A stretch of DNA of 64,000 nucleotides from Betaproteobacteria bacterium (GTDB lineage Bacteria > Pseudomonadota > Gammaproteobacteria > Burkholderiales > Burkholderiaceae_C): positions 1 to 64,000 of the forward strand of contig VGHB01000001.1 in the NCBI GenBank assembly GCA_016868355.1, written 5' to 3'. The notes under the pieces are model-generated. The model was not told the DNA's origin, searched no databases, and saw only the letters and a program-made list of their open reading frames with translations. Below, in pieces: positions 38,962 to 48,140 of this stretch. The position numbers and the translations under genes are program-made. Position 1 is the first letter of the stretch. The number at the start of each line of letters is the position of its first letter.

Positions 38962-40185
38962 TTAGGCGTGACGCCGCCGATACTGGTCCAAAAACCGTGC
39001 GATGCGACCCACCGCCTCGGTCAAATCGTCTGCGTTGGGAAGGAACACCAGGCGGAAGTGGTCGGGCTGTGGCCAATTGAAGCCTGTTCCTTGGACGATG
39101 AGAACCTTCTCCTGGGCTAGCAATTCGTAGGCGAACTGTTGGTCATCGGCAATCGGATACACCTTGGGGTCCAAGCGCGGGAACATGTACAGCGCCGCCT
39201 TGGGCTTGACACAGCTCACACCTGGAATTTCAGTCAACAACTTGTGGGCCAGGTCACGCTGACGGCATAAACGACCGCCCGGGGCAACCAGGTCCTTGAT
39301 GCTTTGGTAGCCCCCCAGGGCTGTCTGAATCGCCAGCTGTCCGGGAGTGTTCGAACACAAGCGCATCGAAGCCAGAATATTTAAGCCCTCAATGTAGTCC
39401 CTGGCGCGCTTCTTGTTGCCTGACACCACCATCCAGCCAGCACGGTAGCCACAACTGCGGTAGTTCTTGCTCAAGCCATTGAAGGTCAAGAACAGCACAT
39501 CATCAGCCAAGGAAGCGACACTGGTGTGGGTGCTGCTGTCGTAGAGCGTCTTGTCATAGATCTCATCGGCGAAAACGATCAAGTCGTGCTGCCGCGCCAA
39601 GGCCACGATGCCCTGCAAAACCGCGTCTGGGTACAGGGCTCCGGTGGGGTTGTTGGGGTTGATCAACACGATACCCTTGGTGCGCGAGGTGATCTTGCGC
39701 TTGATGTCCTCAAGATCGGGCATCCAGCCGCTTTGCTCGTCGCACAGGTAATGAACCGGTCGCCCCCCCGACAAAGACACCGCAGCCGTCCACAGGGGAT
39801 AGTCCGGTGCCGGCACCAGAATTTCGTCCCCATCGTCCAGAAGGCCGTTGAGGGCCATGACGATCAGCTCCGAGGCGCCGTTGCCCAGGTAGACATCATC
39901 TATCGTAACGCCGGCGATGCTCTTTTCCTGGGTGTAGTGGACCACCGCCTTGCGGGGCGCAAACAGCCCCTTGCTGTCCGTGTACCCCGCCGCGTTGGCA
40001 AGGTTGCGGATCATGTCCTGAACGATTTCATCGGGCGGTTCCAAGCCGAACACCGCAAGGTTGCCGATGTTGAGCTTGATGATCTTTTGGCCCTCTTCCT
40101 CCATCTGCCGGGCCTTGTCCAACACGGGACCACGGATGTCGTAGCAGACGTTGGCCAGCTTGCTGGATTTGGCAATCGGGTTCAC
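38962..40185 (-). CDS. alaA: AlaA-like alanine/valine-pyruvate type aminotransferase
   Basis: A 407-residue class I/II PLP aminotransferase. The pyridoxal Lys lies in FNGLSKNYRSCGYRAGW, and INPNNPTGALYP and DEIYDKTLYD are the other cofactor-binding segments. The N-terminus (KSSKLANVCYDIRGPVLDKARQMEEEG) is typical of E. coli AlaA, a glutamate-pyruvate aminotransferase that makes alanine. It is the first gene of the minus-strand alaA-hom-thrC row. Confidence 0.92.
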   Translation of the reverse strand: MNPIAKSSKLANVCYDIRGPVLDKARQMEEEGQKIIKLNIGNLAVFGLEPPDEIVQDMIRNLANAAGYTDSKGLFAPRKAVVHYTQEKSIAGVTIDDVYLGNGASELIVMALNGLLDDGDEILVPAPDYPLWTAAVSLSGGRPVHYLCDEQSGWMPDLEDIKRKITSRTKGIVLINPNNPTGALYPDAVLQGIVALARQHDLIVFADEIYDKTLYDSSTHTSVASLADDVLFLTFNGLSKNYRSCGYRAGWMVVSGNKKRARDYIEGLNILASMRLCSNTPGQLAIQTALGGYQSIKDLVAPGGRLCRQRDLAHKLLTEIPGVSCVKPKAALYMFPRLDPKVYPIADDQQFAYELLAQEKVLIVQGTGFNWPQPDHFRLVFLPNADDLTEAVGRIARFLDQYRRRHA

Positions 40186-40226
40186 GGGGAGGCACTCGGT
40201 CTTGAGGAAACCTAGAATTTGACCAC

Positions 40227-40598
40227 ATGAAAATGCAACCCGATCGTCTGGAGGGCGCCAACCTCATCAGCCGGCTGGAGGGGTCGCGCCTGTGGGTGCA
40301 TCAAACGGCTTTTGAAGCCAGCGTCTTGGTGCCGCACCGCGGGTCTGTCGTGCCCTGGCGCCCCCAGTCCTTTGATGCGCTTACAGCCGAAGACTTTGAG
40401 CCTGCGCTGGAGCTCAAGCCTGAATTGGTCATTTTGGGTACGGGTTCGCGCCTGCGATTTCCAGCGCCTCGGCTGTGGGCCAGCCTTATCGGGGCGGGCA
40501 TCGGGTTTGAAGCCATGGACAATGGGGCCGCCTGCCGTACCTTTAATGTGCTGGCCAGCGAAGGGCGATCGGTCCTGGCCGCGCTGATTCTGGCCTGA
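40227..40598 (+). CDS. Mth938-like domain protein (COG3737)
   Basis: A 123-residue protein of the Mth938/NDUFAF3-like family (DUF498). The hallmark segments are LVILGTGSRLRFPAP and IGFEAMDNGAACRTFNVLASEGRSVLAALIL. The human relative NDUFAF3 is an assembly factor for respiratory complex I; the bacterial function is not established. It begins 41 bp from alaA, divergently, and precedes bcp by 50 bp. Confidence 0.88.
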   Translation: MKMQPDRLEGANLISRLEGSRLWVHQTAFEASVLVPHRGSVVPWRPQSFDALTAEDFEPALELKPELVILGTGSRLRFPAPRLWASLIGAGIGFEAMDNGAACRTFNVLASEGRSVLAALILA

Positions 40599-40610
40599 TC
40601 AGGGTCCCCT

Positions 40611-40616
40611 TATAAT
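40611..40616 (+). promoter_or_regulatory. -10 box upstream of bcp
   Basis: A perfect TATAAT lies 32 bp before the bcp start codon. No good -35 box is seen at 16-18 bp spacing, so the promoter may rely on an activator or be weak. Confidence 0.4.
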
Positions 40617-40648
40617 TCGAGGTTGACTTTTAAGCATCCGCCCGAATC

Positions 40649-41125
40649 ATGACGCCAGCCTTGAATAAATCCCTGCCGGACATCGACGCGCTTGCAACCG
40701 GCGGTGTGAAGTTCACGCCGTCAGCCTTTGCCGGCAAGGCCATCGTGTTGTACTTTTATCCAAAAGACAATACCCCGGGCTGCACCACCGAAGCCATGCA
40801 GTTCCGTGACAAGCATGCCGATTTCAAAAAGGCCGGCGTTGTCGTGTTCGGCGTTTCTCGGGACAACATGGCGTCCCACGATAAATTCAAGGCTAATCTG
40901 GAACTACCCTTCGAATTGATCGCCGACACGGAAGAAAAGCTCTGCCACATGTTTGGTGTTGTTAAGAACAAGATCATGTACGGCAAGAAGGTCAAGGGCA
41001 TTGAACGCAGCACCTTTCTCATCAATGCCCAGGGCGTTTTGGTTCAGGAATGGCGTGGGATCAAGGTTGCAGGGCACGTCGACGAGGTGTTACAGGCGGT
41101 GAAGGCGCTCAAGAAGGCAGCCTGA
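40649..41125 (+). CDS. bcp: Peroxiredoxin of the Bcp/PrxQ family
   Basis: A thiol peroxidase of 158 residues that reduces peroxides. The peroxidatic cysteine is Cys45 in YPKDNTPGCTTEA. The resolving cysteine often found five residues later is absent: residue 50 is Met. Cys99 (EKLCHMFG) is the only other obvious candidate, so this may work as a 1-Cys or atypical form. The C-terminal GIERSTFLI and WRGIKVAGHVDEVL match the family. With sodB decayed here, this is one of the few oxidative-stress enzymes visible in the window. Confidence 0.93.
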   Translation: MTPALNKSLPDIDALATGGVKFTPSAFAGKAIVLYFYPKDNTPGCTTEAMQFRDKHADFKKAGVVVFGVSRDNMASHDKFKANLELPFELIADTEEKLCHMFGVVKNKIMYGKKVKGIERSTFLINAQGVLVQEWRGIKVAGHVDEVLQAVKALKKAA

Positions 41126-41278
41126 ACACCCAAAGCGCCGGCGCACTGAGGGCCAAGCCCCGAGCCAAGTCCACATCCTGCTGAAATCCCCTCGTGCTGC
41201 TAAGACACGCTTCCCGTATAGTGCGGATATGGCAGGCATGCCCTGCGCCCAGTTCCATTGGAGTTTTACCCCCGAAGG

Positions 41279-41308
41279 CCGCGGTTTTCCCGCGGTCTTC
41301 TTGCTTTT
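41279..41308 (+). terminator. Strong hairpin with T-rich tail before phoH
   Basis: CCGCGG (41279-41284) and CCGCGG (41290-41295) close on a TTTTC loop, followed by TCTTCTTGCTTTT. It lies in the 197-bp gap between bcp and phoH, 15 bp before the phoH start codon. It could terminate the bcp transcript, attenuate phoH, or end a small RNA made from the gap. Confidence 0.6.
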
Positions 41309-41322
41309 GACCTTGATTGCCC

Positions 41323-43068
41323 ATGCCTTTGCCCAAGCCCCCAGTTCGTAAAGCCACCCTGCTCTCAGCGGCCAATTACCCGCCGGCCGCGCAACGCACC
41401 CAGCCCAGTTCCTCACCACTGACACCTACAACACGCACCGCCGAGCTTCGGGTTCTGCCGTCAGCGCCGAAGCCCAGCCCTGAACGGCATAAAGCCACGC
41501 CGGCGGGCGCCCCCGTCCAGGCAGCAAGGCCTGAGGCGGACCGAATGGCCCCTGCCGCCCGCCAGGGCACCGACGCCAACACAGCCCGTCGCAGCCACCC
41601 TGTTCCCGCAGCAATCGCCACAACCCCGCAGTTCGAGGCCCCTCGGCCCAGCCGCGGGAAGAAGGCTGCCTCGGCGCCCGTAGCCACCAAGCTCTTCGTG
41701 CTGGACACAAACGTCCTCATGCACGACCCCATGTCCATCTATCGGTTCGAGGAGCATGATGTCTTTTTGCCGATGATCACGCTCGAAGAACTCGACGGCC
41801 ACAAGAAGGGCATGAGCGAGGTCTCGCGCAACGTTCGTCAGGTCAGCCGCGAACTGGACGCACTGGCCGGCGACGGGCTGCCCGATCCCGCCCATGGCAT
41901 CGAGTTGGCGAAAATCGGCCACCGAGAGGCCAGCGGACGCTTGTTCTTTCAAACCACGGTCATGGACACCCGACTGCCGGAAGGTCTGTCCCAAGGCAAG
42001 GCCGACAACCAGATCCTGAGTGTGGTGCAGGCCCTGAGGGCCCAGGTCAAGGACCGCGAGGTTGTCCTGGTGTCCAAAGACATCAACATGCGGATCAAAG
42101 CCCGGGCCTTAGGGCTGCCGGCCGAGGACTACTTCAACGACAAGACGCTGGAAGATGGGGACCTGCTCTATACGGGCGTGCTGGCCCTGCCCCCTGAGTT
42201 CTGGGAGCGCCACGGCAAGACCATGGAGAGCTGGCAGCAAGGTGGCAGCACCTACTACCGAATCTCAGGTCCCCTGGTGCCTGCGCTGCTGATCAACCAA
42301 TTTGTGTTCCTGGAAGCCCCCGGCGCGACCCCGCTGTACGCCCGAGTGACAGAAATCACCGGTAAAACGGCCGTATTGCGCACCTTGCGTGAGTTCACTC
42401 ACCAAAAGAATGCCGTGTGGGGCGTGAACGCCCGCAACCGTGAACAGAACTTTGCACTCAACTTGCTGATGGACCCCGACTGTGACTTCATCACACTGAC
42501 GGGCACCGCCGGCACCGGCAAGACCCTGATGAGTCTGGCAGCGGGCCTGGCACAGGTTCTGGATGACCGCCGTTACACCGAAATCATCGTGACGCGCGTG
42601 ACGGTCCCCGTGGGCGAAGACATCGGCTTCTTGCCCGGCACCGAAGAGGAAAAGATGGGGCCCTGGATGGGCGCCTTGGACGATAACTTGGAAGTGCTGG
42701 CCCGCAGCGAAAGTTCGGCCGGCGAATGGGGCCGTGCAGCCACCAACGACCTGGTGCGCAGCAAGATCAAGATCAAAAGCCTCAATTTCATGCGAGGACG
42801 CACCTTCCTCAACAAGTTCGTCCTCATCGATGAGGCGCAGAACCTCACGCCCAAGCAGATGAAGACGCTGATCACCCGAGCCGGACCGGGCACCAAGATC
42901 GTATGCCTGGGCAACCTGGCGCAGATTGACACGCCGTACCTGACCGAAGGCTCGTCGGGCTTGACCTACGCTGTGGACCGCTTCAAGGGCTGGCCACACT
43001 CGGGGCATGTCACCCTTGCACGTGGTGAGCGTTCGCGCCTGGCCGACTACGCTTCGGAAGTGCTCTAG
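41323..43068 (+). CDS. PhoH-like protein with N-terminal PIN domain (PhoH2/YlaK type)
   Basis: A 581-residue fusion. After a Pro/Ala/Thr-rich, probably disordered first 120 residues comes a PIN nuclease domain (KLFVLDTNVLMHDP from about residue 124, with acidic residues in ITLEELDGHKKG). The second half is the PhoH ATPase with Walker A GTAGTGKT, Walker B FVLIDEAQNLTP and GNLAQIDTPYL. Other PIN-PhoH proteins have RNA-dependent ATPase and ribonuclease activity, so an RNA-processing role is likely. The ATG at 41323 is chosen over a TTG two codons earlier. Confidence 0.9.
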   Translation: MPLPKPPVRKATLLSAANYPPAAQRTQPSSSPLTPTTRTAELRVLPSAPKPSPERHKATPAGAPVQAARPEADRMAPAARQGTDANTARRSHPVPAAIATTPQFEAPRPSRGKKAASAPVATKLFVLDTNVLMHDPMSIYRFEEHDVFLPMITLEELDGHKKGMSEVSRNVRQVSRELDALAGDGLPDPAHGIELAKIGHREASGRLFFQTTVMDTRLPEGLSQGKADNQILSVVQALRAQVKDREVVLVSKDINMRIKARALGLPAEDYFNDKTLEDGDLLYTGVLALPPEFWERHGKTMESWQQGGSTYYRISGPLVPALLINQFVFLEAPGATPLYARVTEITGKTAVLRTLREFTHQKNAVWGVNARNREQNFALNLLMDPDCDFITLTGTAGTGKTLMSLAAGLAQVLDDRRYTEIIVTRVTVPVGEDIGFLPGTEEEKMGPWMGALDDNLEVLARSESSAGEWGRAATNDLVRSKIKIKSLNFMRGRTFLNKFVLIDEAQNLTPKQMKTLITRAGPGTKIVCLGNLAQIDTPYLTEGSSGLTYAVDRFKGWPHSGHVTLARGERSRLADYASEVL

Positions 43069-43094
43069 CCGTCTAGGTCGCTTATGGACGGCTT

Positions 43095-43133
43095 TTGGGC
43101 GATTGTTGGGCGACCGTTGGGCGACCGTTGGGC
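43095..43133 (+). repeat. Tandem 11-bp repeat after phoH
   Basis: TTGGGCGATTG, TTGGGCGACCG and TTGGGCGACCG follow each other at 43095, 43106 and 43117, with a partial fourth copy at 43128. The array lies in the 79-bp convergent gap between phoH and prpE. It is probably a slippage-prone spacer, with no clear function. Confidence 0.8.
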
Positions 43134-43147
43134 GGCCTCGGCCGGGT

Positions 43148-45043
43148 TCAACCGCCCTGCACCAAGTCCTTGACCTGTTGCAAGGCGTTAGGGTCTTCGA
43201 TGGTGGTCAGGTCGCCTGGATCACGCCCTTCGCACACCGCCTGAATCGCCCGGCGCAATAGCTTGCCCGAGCGGGTCTTGGGCAACAGCGTTACGAAGCG
43301 CACCCGCGCCGGGCGGGCCACAGCACCAAGCTGATCATCCACCACCTTCATGATCTCACCCTCGAGCCGCAAGGCGTCCGCTGGCACAGCGGCCTTGGAG
43401 GCATCCTTAAGCACCGCAAAGGCCATCGCCACCTGCCCCTTGAGCTGATCGGCGACCCCCACCACAGCCACTTCGGCCACCAGCGGGTGGCTGGAGATGC
43501 TCTCCTCGATCTCACGGGTACCCAGCCGATGGCCAGCCACGTTGATCACATCGTCGGTGCGGCCCAGGATGAAGAAGTAGCCGTCTTCGTCGCGTATGCC
43601 CCAATCAAAGCTGCTGTAGACCTCGCGACCGGGAATGCTCTTCCAGTAGGTACTGACATAGCGCTGATCGTCGCGCCAGACGGTCTGCATAAAGCCCGGG
43701 GGCAAGGGACCTTCGAGGGCTACCACGCCCTTTTGGTTTGCATCGGTGAGTTCTGCCCCGGTGCTCTCGTCGAACAACTTGACGTTGAAGCCGTACATGG
43801 GAATGCCCGGGCTACCGAACTTACTGGGCTTGCTCTCGATGCCATTGGCAATCGTGAGAACCGGCGCACCAGTCTCAGTTTGCCAGTAGTTATCGATGAT
43901 TGGGCGATTGAGCGCCTGGGCAATCCACTGCGCCGTGGGCTCGTCCAAAGGTTCACCGGCCAAGAAAAGAGCTTTGAGCGAGCTGAGGTCATAGCGGGTC
44001 AGATAGGCGGGGTCCTGCTTCTTGAGCACTCGCACTGCTGTAGGCGCGCTGAACATAGCCGCCACCTTGTACTTCTCCACCAAGCTCCACCAGATCCCGG
44101 CGTCGGGACGAATTGGCAGGCCCTCGTACATGATGGTGGCCATGCCATGCAAAAGCGGCCCGTAAATGATGTAGCTGTGCCCCACCACCCACCCAATGTC
44201 GCTGGTGGAGAAGTAGGTTTCACCCGGCTCACACATGAAGATGTTCTTCATTGAGGCCGCCAGGTTCACCATGTAGCCGCCCGTATCACGCTGGACACCC
44301 TTGGGTCGGCCTGTGGTTCCGCTGGTGTACAGGGTGTAGCTCGGATGGGACGCCTCCACCCATTCGCAGACGACCCGAACGCCTTCGTGTCGTGCGGCCA
44401 GATCGGCATATGCCTCATCCCGACCGGGCGTCATCGGCATGTCGGCCAAACCCCGATCAACCAAGATCACTTTACTGGGTTTGCTCTTAGCCAGGTGTAT
44501 GGCCTCGTCGAGTAGACCCTTATACGGGACGACCTTGCCACCGCGACTACCGGCATCTGCACTCACGATAACCTTGGGTTCTGCATCGTCAATGCGGCTG
44601 GCCAACGAAACGCTCGCGAAACCGCCAAAGACCACCGAGTGGATGGCGCCGATACGAACGCAGGCCAACATCGCAAAGGCGGCCTCGGGGATCATGGGCA
44701 TGTAAATCAGCACACGGTCGCCTTTGCCCACGCCCTGTGCCTTGAGCACTGCAGCCATCTGCTGCACCTGGGCATGCAGCTGCGCGTAGGTGTAGGTCAC
44801 CTCGCGATCCACTTCCGTGGACACCCAGATGAGCGCGGGCTGATTACTGCGCTTGGCCAAATGGCGGTCAATCGCGTTGTGGCACAGGTTCGTGATGCCA
44901 CCGACATACCAGTTGGTGAACGGCGCGCGCGAGTAGTCCAGTACCTTGCTGTAGGGTGTCTGCCACTCGATCAAGCGGGCCTGCTCGTCCCAAAAAGCCT
45001 CAGGCTGCTCGATTGAGCGGCGGTAGAACGCGGCGTAACTCAT
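43148..45043 (-). CDS. prpE: Propionyl-CoA synthetase
   Basis: An AMP-forming acyl-CoA synthetase of 631 residues that activates propionate. The P-loop-like YTSGTTGRPKG and the C-terminal catalytic Lys in RSGKLLRR are present, and YWQTETGAP and WGIRDEDGYFFILGRTDDVINVAGHRLGT follow the acetyl-/propionyl-CoA synthetase pattern. The shorter length compared with Acs and the start SYAAFYRRSIEQPEAFW point to PrpE. The ATG at 45043 follows AAGGGG. An AcuI-type reductase, whose product would also be propionyl-CoA, lies 109 bp upstream. Confidence 0.9.
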   Translation of the reverse strand: MSYAAFYRRSIEQPEAFWDEQARLIEWQTPYSKVLDYSRAPFTNWYVGGITNLCHNAIDRHLAKRSNQPALIWVSTEVDREVTYTYAQLHAQVQQMAAVLKAQGVGKGDRVLIYMPMIPEAAFAMLACVRIGAIHSVVFGGFASVSLASRIDDAEPKVIVSADAGSRGGKVVPYKGLLDEAIHLAKSKPSKVILVDRGLADMPMTPGRDEAYADLAARHEGVRVVCEWVEASHPSYTLYTSGTTGRPKGVQRDTGGYMVNLAASMKNIFMCEPGETYFSTSDIGWVVGHSYIIYGPLLHGMATIMYEGLPIRPDAGIWWSLVEKYKVAAMFSAPTAVRVLKKQDPAYLTRYDLSSLKALFLAGEPLDEPTAQWIAQALNRPIIDNYWQTETGAPVLTIANGIESKPSKFGSPGIPMYGFNVKLFDESTGAELTDANQKGVVALEGPLPPGFMQTVWRDDQRYVSTYWKSIPGREVYSSFDWGIRDEDGYFFILGRTDDVINVAGHRLGTREIEESISSHPLVAEVAVVGVADQLKGQVAMAFAVLKDASKAAVPADALRLEGEIMKVVDDQLGAVARPARVRFVTLLPKTRSGKLLRRAIQAVCEGRDPGDLTTIEDPNALQQVKDLVQGG

Positions 45044-45152
45044 GGCGGATCCCCTTGCAGTTCCACAACCATCGACAGGCTTAATATTGTCAATGGTCAA
45101 TGCCGCACTTGCAGCGGCCTGACGCCTGATGTGGGCTTGGGCCCGCGTCAGG

Positions 45153-46136
45153 CTACGGCGCCACCCTCACGACCACCCGCCCACACACCTTACCGTCCAT
45201 CAGACGATGCGCAGCATCCACCGCTTCGGACAGGTCCACCTCGGTCACCATACGATCCAACAGGGCAGGATCAAGTTCTTCGGCCAACCGGGCCCAAGCG
45301 GCCTGCCGCTTGGCCAAGGACGCCATCACACTTTCCACCCCCACAAGGCTTACGCCCCGCAAGATGAAGGGCATGACCGAGCCCGGCAAATCACCGCCCT
45401 GGGCCAGCCCACACGCCGCCACCACGCCACCGTATCGGGTCTGGGCCAATGCGTTGGCCAGGGTGTGGCTACCAACGGCGTCCACCACGGCCGCCCAGCG
45501 CTCCTTTTGCAGGGGTTTGCCAGGTGCGGCCAGGCTCGATCGGTCGATGACCTCGGATGCGCCCAGCGCATGCAAATAACCGTGCTCCTGCGGCTTACCG
45601 GTGGCTGCGACCACCCGGTAGCGCGCCCGGGCCAGCAGGGCTACCGCCACGCTGCCCACCCCACCGGTGGCGCCCGTCACCAACACCTCACCAGAATCGG
45701 CCCTCACGCCGTGGTTTTGCAACGCCATCACGCACAACATGGCGGTGTAGCCGGCGGTACCGATGGCCATCGCCTGCCGGGTGCTGATGCTTTGGGGAAG
45801 CTTGACCAACTCGTCACCCTGAAGATGGGCTTGCTCAGCCAGGCAGCCCCAGCGGGTTTCCCCTAGCCCCCAGCCGTTGTGCACAACCCGATCGCCCGGC
45901 TTGAAGCCCTGGTGGTCGCTGTGCATGACCACACCAGCGCCGTCGATACCGGCCACCATCGGCCAGGTGCGCACCACGGGCCCCCTCTGCGTAATGGCCA
46001 GTGCGTCCTTGTAGTTCAGTGTCGAATATTCGATGGCCACCCGCACATCACCCTCGGGCAACCGTGCGGGGTCGAGCTCCTGGACCGAGGCACTGAAGCC
46101 GCCGGCTGTGTCCTTTTCCAGCATCAAGGCTCGCAT
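45153..46136 (-). CDS. acuI: Acryloyl-CoA reductase, AcuI/YhdH family
   Basis: A 327-residue MDR-family oxidoreductase without structural zinc. It begins MRALMLEKD, then YSTLNYKDALAITQRGPVVRTWPMVAGIDGAG, VLVTGATGGVGSVAVALLA (NADPH-binding) and the C-terminal MDGKVCGRVVVRV, as in E. coli YhdH and Ruegeria AcuI. AcuI reduces acryloyl-CoA to propionyl-CoA and detoxifies acrylate. Its position upstream of prpE on the same strand supports a shared link to propionyl-CoA. The start at 46136 is chosen by similarity; the upstream extension has no family features. Confidence 0.88.
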   Translation of the reverse strand: MRALMLEKDTAGGFSASVQELDPARLPEGDVRVAIEYSTLNYKDALAITQRGPVVRTWPMVAGIDGAGVVMHSDHQGFKPGDRVVHNGWGLGETRWGCLAEQAHLQGDELVKLPQSISTRQAMAIGTAGYTAMLCVMALQNHGVRADSGEVLVTGATGGVGSVAVALLARARYRVVAATGKPQEHGYLHALGASEVIDRSSLAAPGKPLQKERWAAVVDAVGSHTLANALAQTRYGGVVAACGLAQGGDLPGSVMPFILRGVSLVGVESVMASLAKRQAAWARLAEELDPALLDRMVTEVDLSEAVDAAHRLMDGKVCGRVVVRVAP

Positions 46137-46270
46137 GGCCGTTCCCCTGCGCCAAAAGGCGTTGAATCGAGTCCCTATGTTATCCTCGCGAACCACTCGA
46201 TGAAATCGGTCGCGCTTTCTCCAAGGCGCCCCGCCTCCATGCATGATCCGACTCCCTAGGGCCCCAGTGC

Positions 46271-46300
46271 CCCTATGCGCCCCTATGCGCCTCTATGCGC
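46271..46300 (+). repeat. Triple 10-bp repeat carrying three ATGs before the NlpC/P60 gene
   Basis: Three near-identical decamers, CCCTATGCGC twice and CTCTATGCGC, place ATG codons at 46275, 46285 and 46295. Because the unit is 10 bp, each ATG is in a different frame, and only the last fits the downstream gene. Loss or gain of a unit would change which ATG is in frame. Confidence 0.75.
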
Positions 46301-46984
46301 CCCGATATCCACGTTAAGCTTCTCGCATGGGCAGTGGCTGCAGCGACCGCCCTGGCGATGCAGGTACAGGCCCGCGCTCAAGCAATGGGTGAGCCTAGCT
46401 CGACCCATCTGCCTGCGCCGCAATCGCCGCTGCCAACCCAGGCACCCATAGACCCCTTGGCGGCCCTGCTGGTGGAAAAAGGGTTGTTGCCTGCCACGGC
46501 GCCTCAAACGGTGCGCAAAGTAAGTGATGCGGCCTCTGACCTGGTCCTGTCTGCTATGAACTTTTTGGGTGTGCGATACCGCCGAGGCGGAACCAGCACC
46601 GAAGACGGATTCGACTGCAGCGGGTTCACACGCCATGTGTTTGAAAACAGCGTGGGCTTGCTGCTGCCCCGGCGGGCAGACGAACAAGCTAGGCTGCCGG
46701 GCCTGGCCAACGTTGGGCTAGACGACCTGCGTCCGGGTGATTTGGTTTTTTTCAATACCATGCGCCGTACCTTCTCCCATGTGGGGATTTACGTGGGCGA
46801 TGGAAAGTTCATCCACGCACCCAAACCCGGCGCATCAGTGCGGATAGAAGACATGCATGGGGACTATTGGGCCAAACGCTACACCGGCGCCCGTCGTGCT
46901 CTCATGCAAGACGGCGGAGCCCTGGACGGGCTGCGTAAAACCCTCAGCGGCTATCTGAACTCCGAGGACCGCGGAACACCCTGA
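46295..46984 (+). CDS. NlpC/P60 family peptidoglycan hydrolase
   Basis: A 229-residue secreted C40-family cysteine peptidase that should cut stem-peptide bonds in the cell wall. Residues 1 to about 29 form a signal peptide ([22 protein letters not shown]). The catalytic Cys is in [11 protein letters not shown], the His in [16 protein letters not shown], and RPGDLVFF lies between as in the family. The 80 residues between signal and domain are Pro-rich and may act as a linker. The start region carries a slippery repeat. It precedes the moaA group but is functionally unrelated. Confidence 0.9.
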   Translation: MRPDIHVKLLAWAVAAATALAMQVQARAQAMGEPSSTHLPAPQSPLPTQAPIDPLAALLVEKGLLPATAPQTVRKVSDAASDLVLSAMNFLGVRYRRGGTSTEDGFDCSGFTRHVFENSVGLLLPRRADEQARLPGLANVGLDDLRPGDLVFFNTMRRTFSHVGIYVGDGKFIHAPKPGASVRIEDMHGDYWAKRYTGARRALMQDGGALDGLRKTLSGYLNSEDRGTP

Positions 46985-47009
46985 TCCTGTGCAACGGCAC
47001 AATGCATCC

Positions 47010-48137
47010 ATGGGTGACGCCACCATTCCCCTCATCGACCTGCGCCATGCACCTCTCAAAGCCGTGGTGCCCCGGGAGCTCAGGCCGCCCAATGGCTTGC
47101 TGATCGACCAACTTGGCCGTCCGCTGCGCGACCTACGGATATCGGTGACCGATCGCTGTAACTTTCGCTGCAGCTACTGCATGCCCAAGGAAGTCTTCGA
47201 CCGGCAATACGCATTTTTGCCGCACTCTTCCCTGTTGAGCTTTGAAGAAATAAGCCGTACTGCCAGGATCTTCGCATCCCACGGGGTCCAGAAGATCCGG
47301 TTGACCGGCGGTGAGCCCTTGCTGCGCAAGCACCTGGAGGTCCTGGTGGGCATGTTGGCGGCCTTGCGCACACCGCAAGGCCAAGCACTAGACCTGACCC
47401 TGACCACCAATGCGTCACTGCTGACTCGAAAGGCCCAAGCCCTGCGAGATGCAGGGCTGCAGCGCATCACCATCAGCCTGGACGCGTTGGATGACGCCAT
47501 TTTTCGTCGCATGAATGATGTGGACTTTCCAGTGGCCGATGTTTTGGCCGGGATCGAAGCGGCCGCGCGCGCAGGCCTGGCACCCATCAAGGTCAATTCG
47601 GTGGTCAAGCGGGGGGTCAACGACCACGAGATTGTGCCCATGGCCCGGTTCTTCCGTGAACACTTTGGCCATGCGGTGGTGCTTCGCTTCATCGAATACA
47701 TGGATGTGGGAAGTACCAACGGTTGGGCCATGGATCACGTTCTTCCCTCCAGCGAGGTACGCCGACGCATCGAAGATCAATTCCCCTTGGTGGCCATGAG
47801 GGCCAGCGCTGAAGGGGAAACGGCTCAGCGCTGGGCCTATGCAGACGGCCGTGGTGAGGTGGGCTTCATTTCCAGCGTAACCCAGGCTTTCTGCCACGAC
47901 TGTAACCGTGCACGCCTGTCCACCGAAGGTCGCTTGTACCTGTGTCTGTTTGCCAGCCAAGGCTTTGACCTTCGTCCTTTGCTACGGGAAGAACAAGCCA
48001 ACGACGAAGCCTTGGCCGCTGCCATCGGGTTGATTTGGTCTAAGCGCGACGACCGTTATTCACAACTGCGCGGCCTCAACGCCGCCCCGCCCAACACCGG
48101 CACTCGTAAGGTTGAAATGCACTACATCGGGGGCTGA
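47010..48137 (+). CDS. moaA: GTP 3',8-cyclase
   Basis: A radical SAM enzyme of 375 residues that starts molybdopterin synthesis from GTP. The SAM cluster motif is [12 protein letters not shown]. The second [4Fe-4S] cluster is held by [21 protein letters not shown]. The C-terminal GG tail (HYIGG), needed for activity, is present. The N-terminus is about 45 residues longer than E. coli MoaA. ATG at 47010 or GTG at 46989 are possible starts. It leads a moaA-mobA-moeA row. Confidence 0.95.
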   Translation: MGDATIPLIDLRHAPLKAVVPRELRPPNGLLIDQLGRPLRDLRISVTDRCNFRCSYCMPKEVFDRQYAFLPHSSLLSFEEISRTARIFASHGVQKIRLTGGEPLLRKHLEVLVGMLAALRTPQGQALDLTLTTNASLLTRKAQALRDAGLQRITISLDALDDAIFRRMNDVDFPVADVLAGIEAAARAGLAPIKVNSVVKRGVNDHEIVPMARFFREHFGHAVVLRFIEYMDVGSTNGWAMDHVLPSSEVRRRIEDQFPLVAMRASAEGETAQRWAYADGRGEVGFISSVTQAFCHDCNRARLSTEGRLYLCLFASQGFDLRPLLREEQANDEALAAAIGLIWSKRDDRYSQLRGLNAAPPNTGTRKVEMHYIGG

Positions 48138-48140
48138 AGC

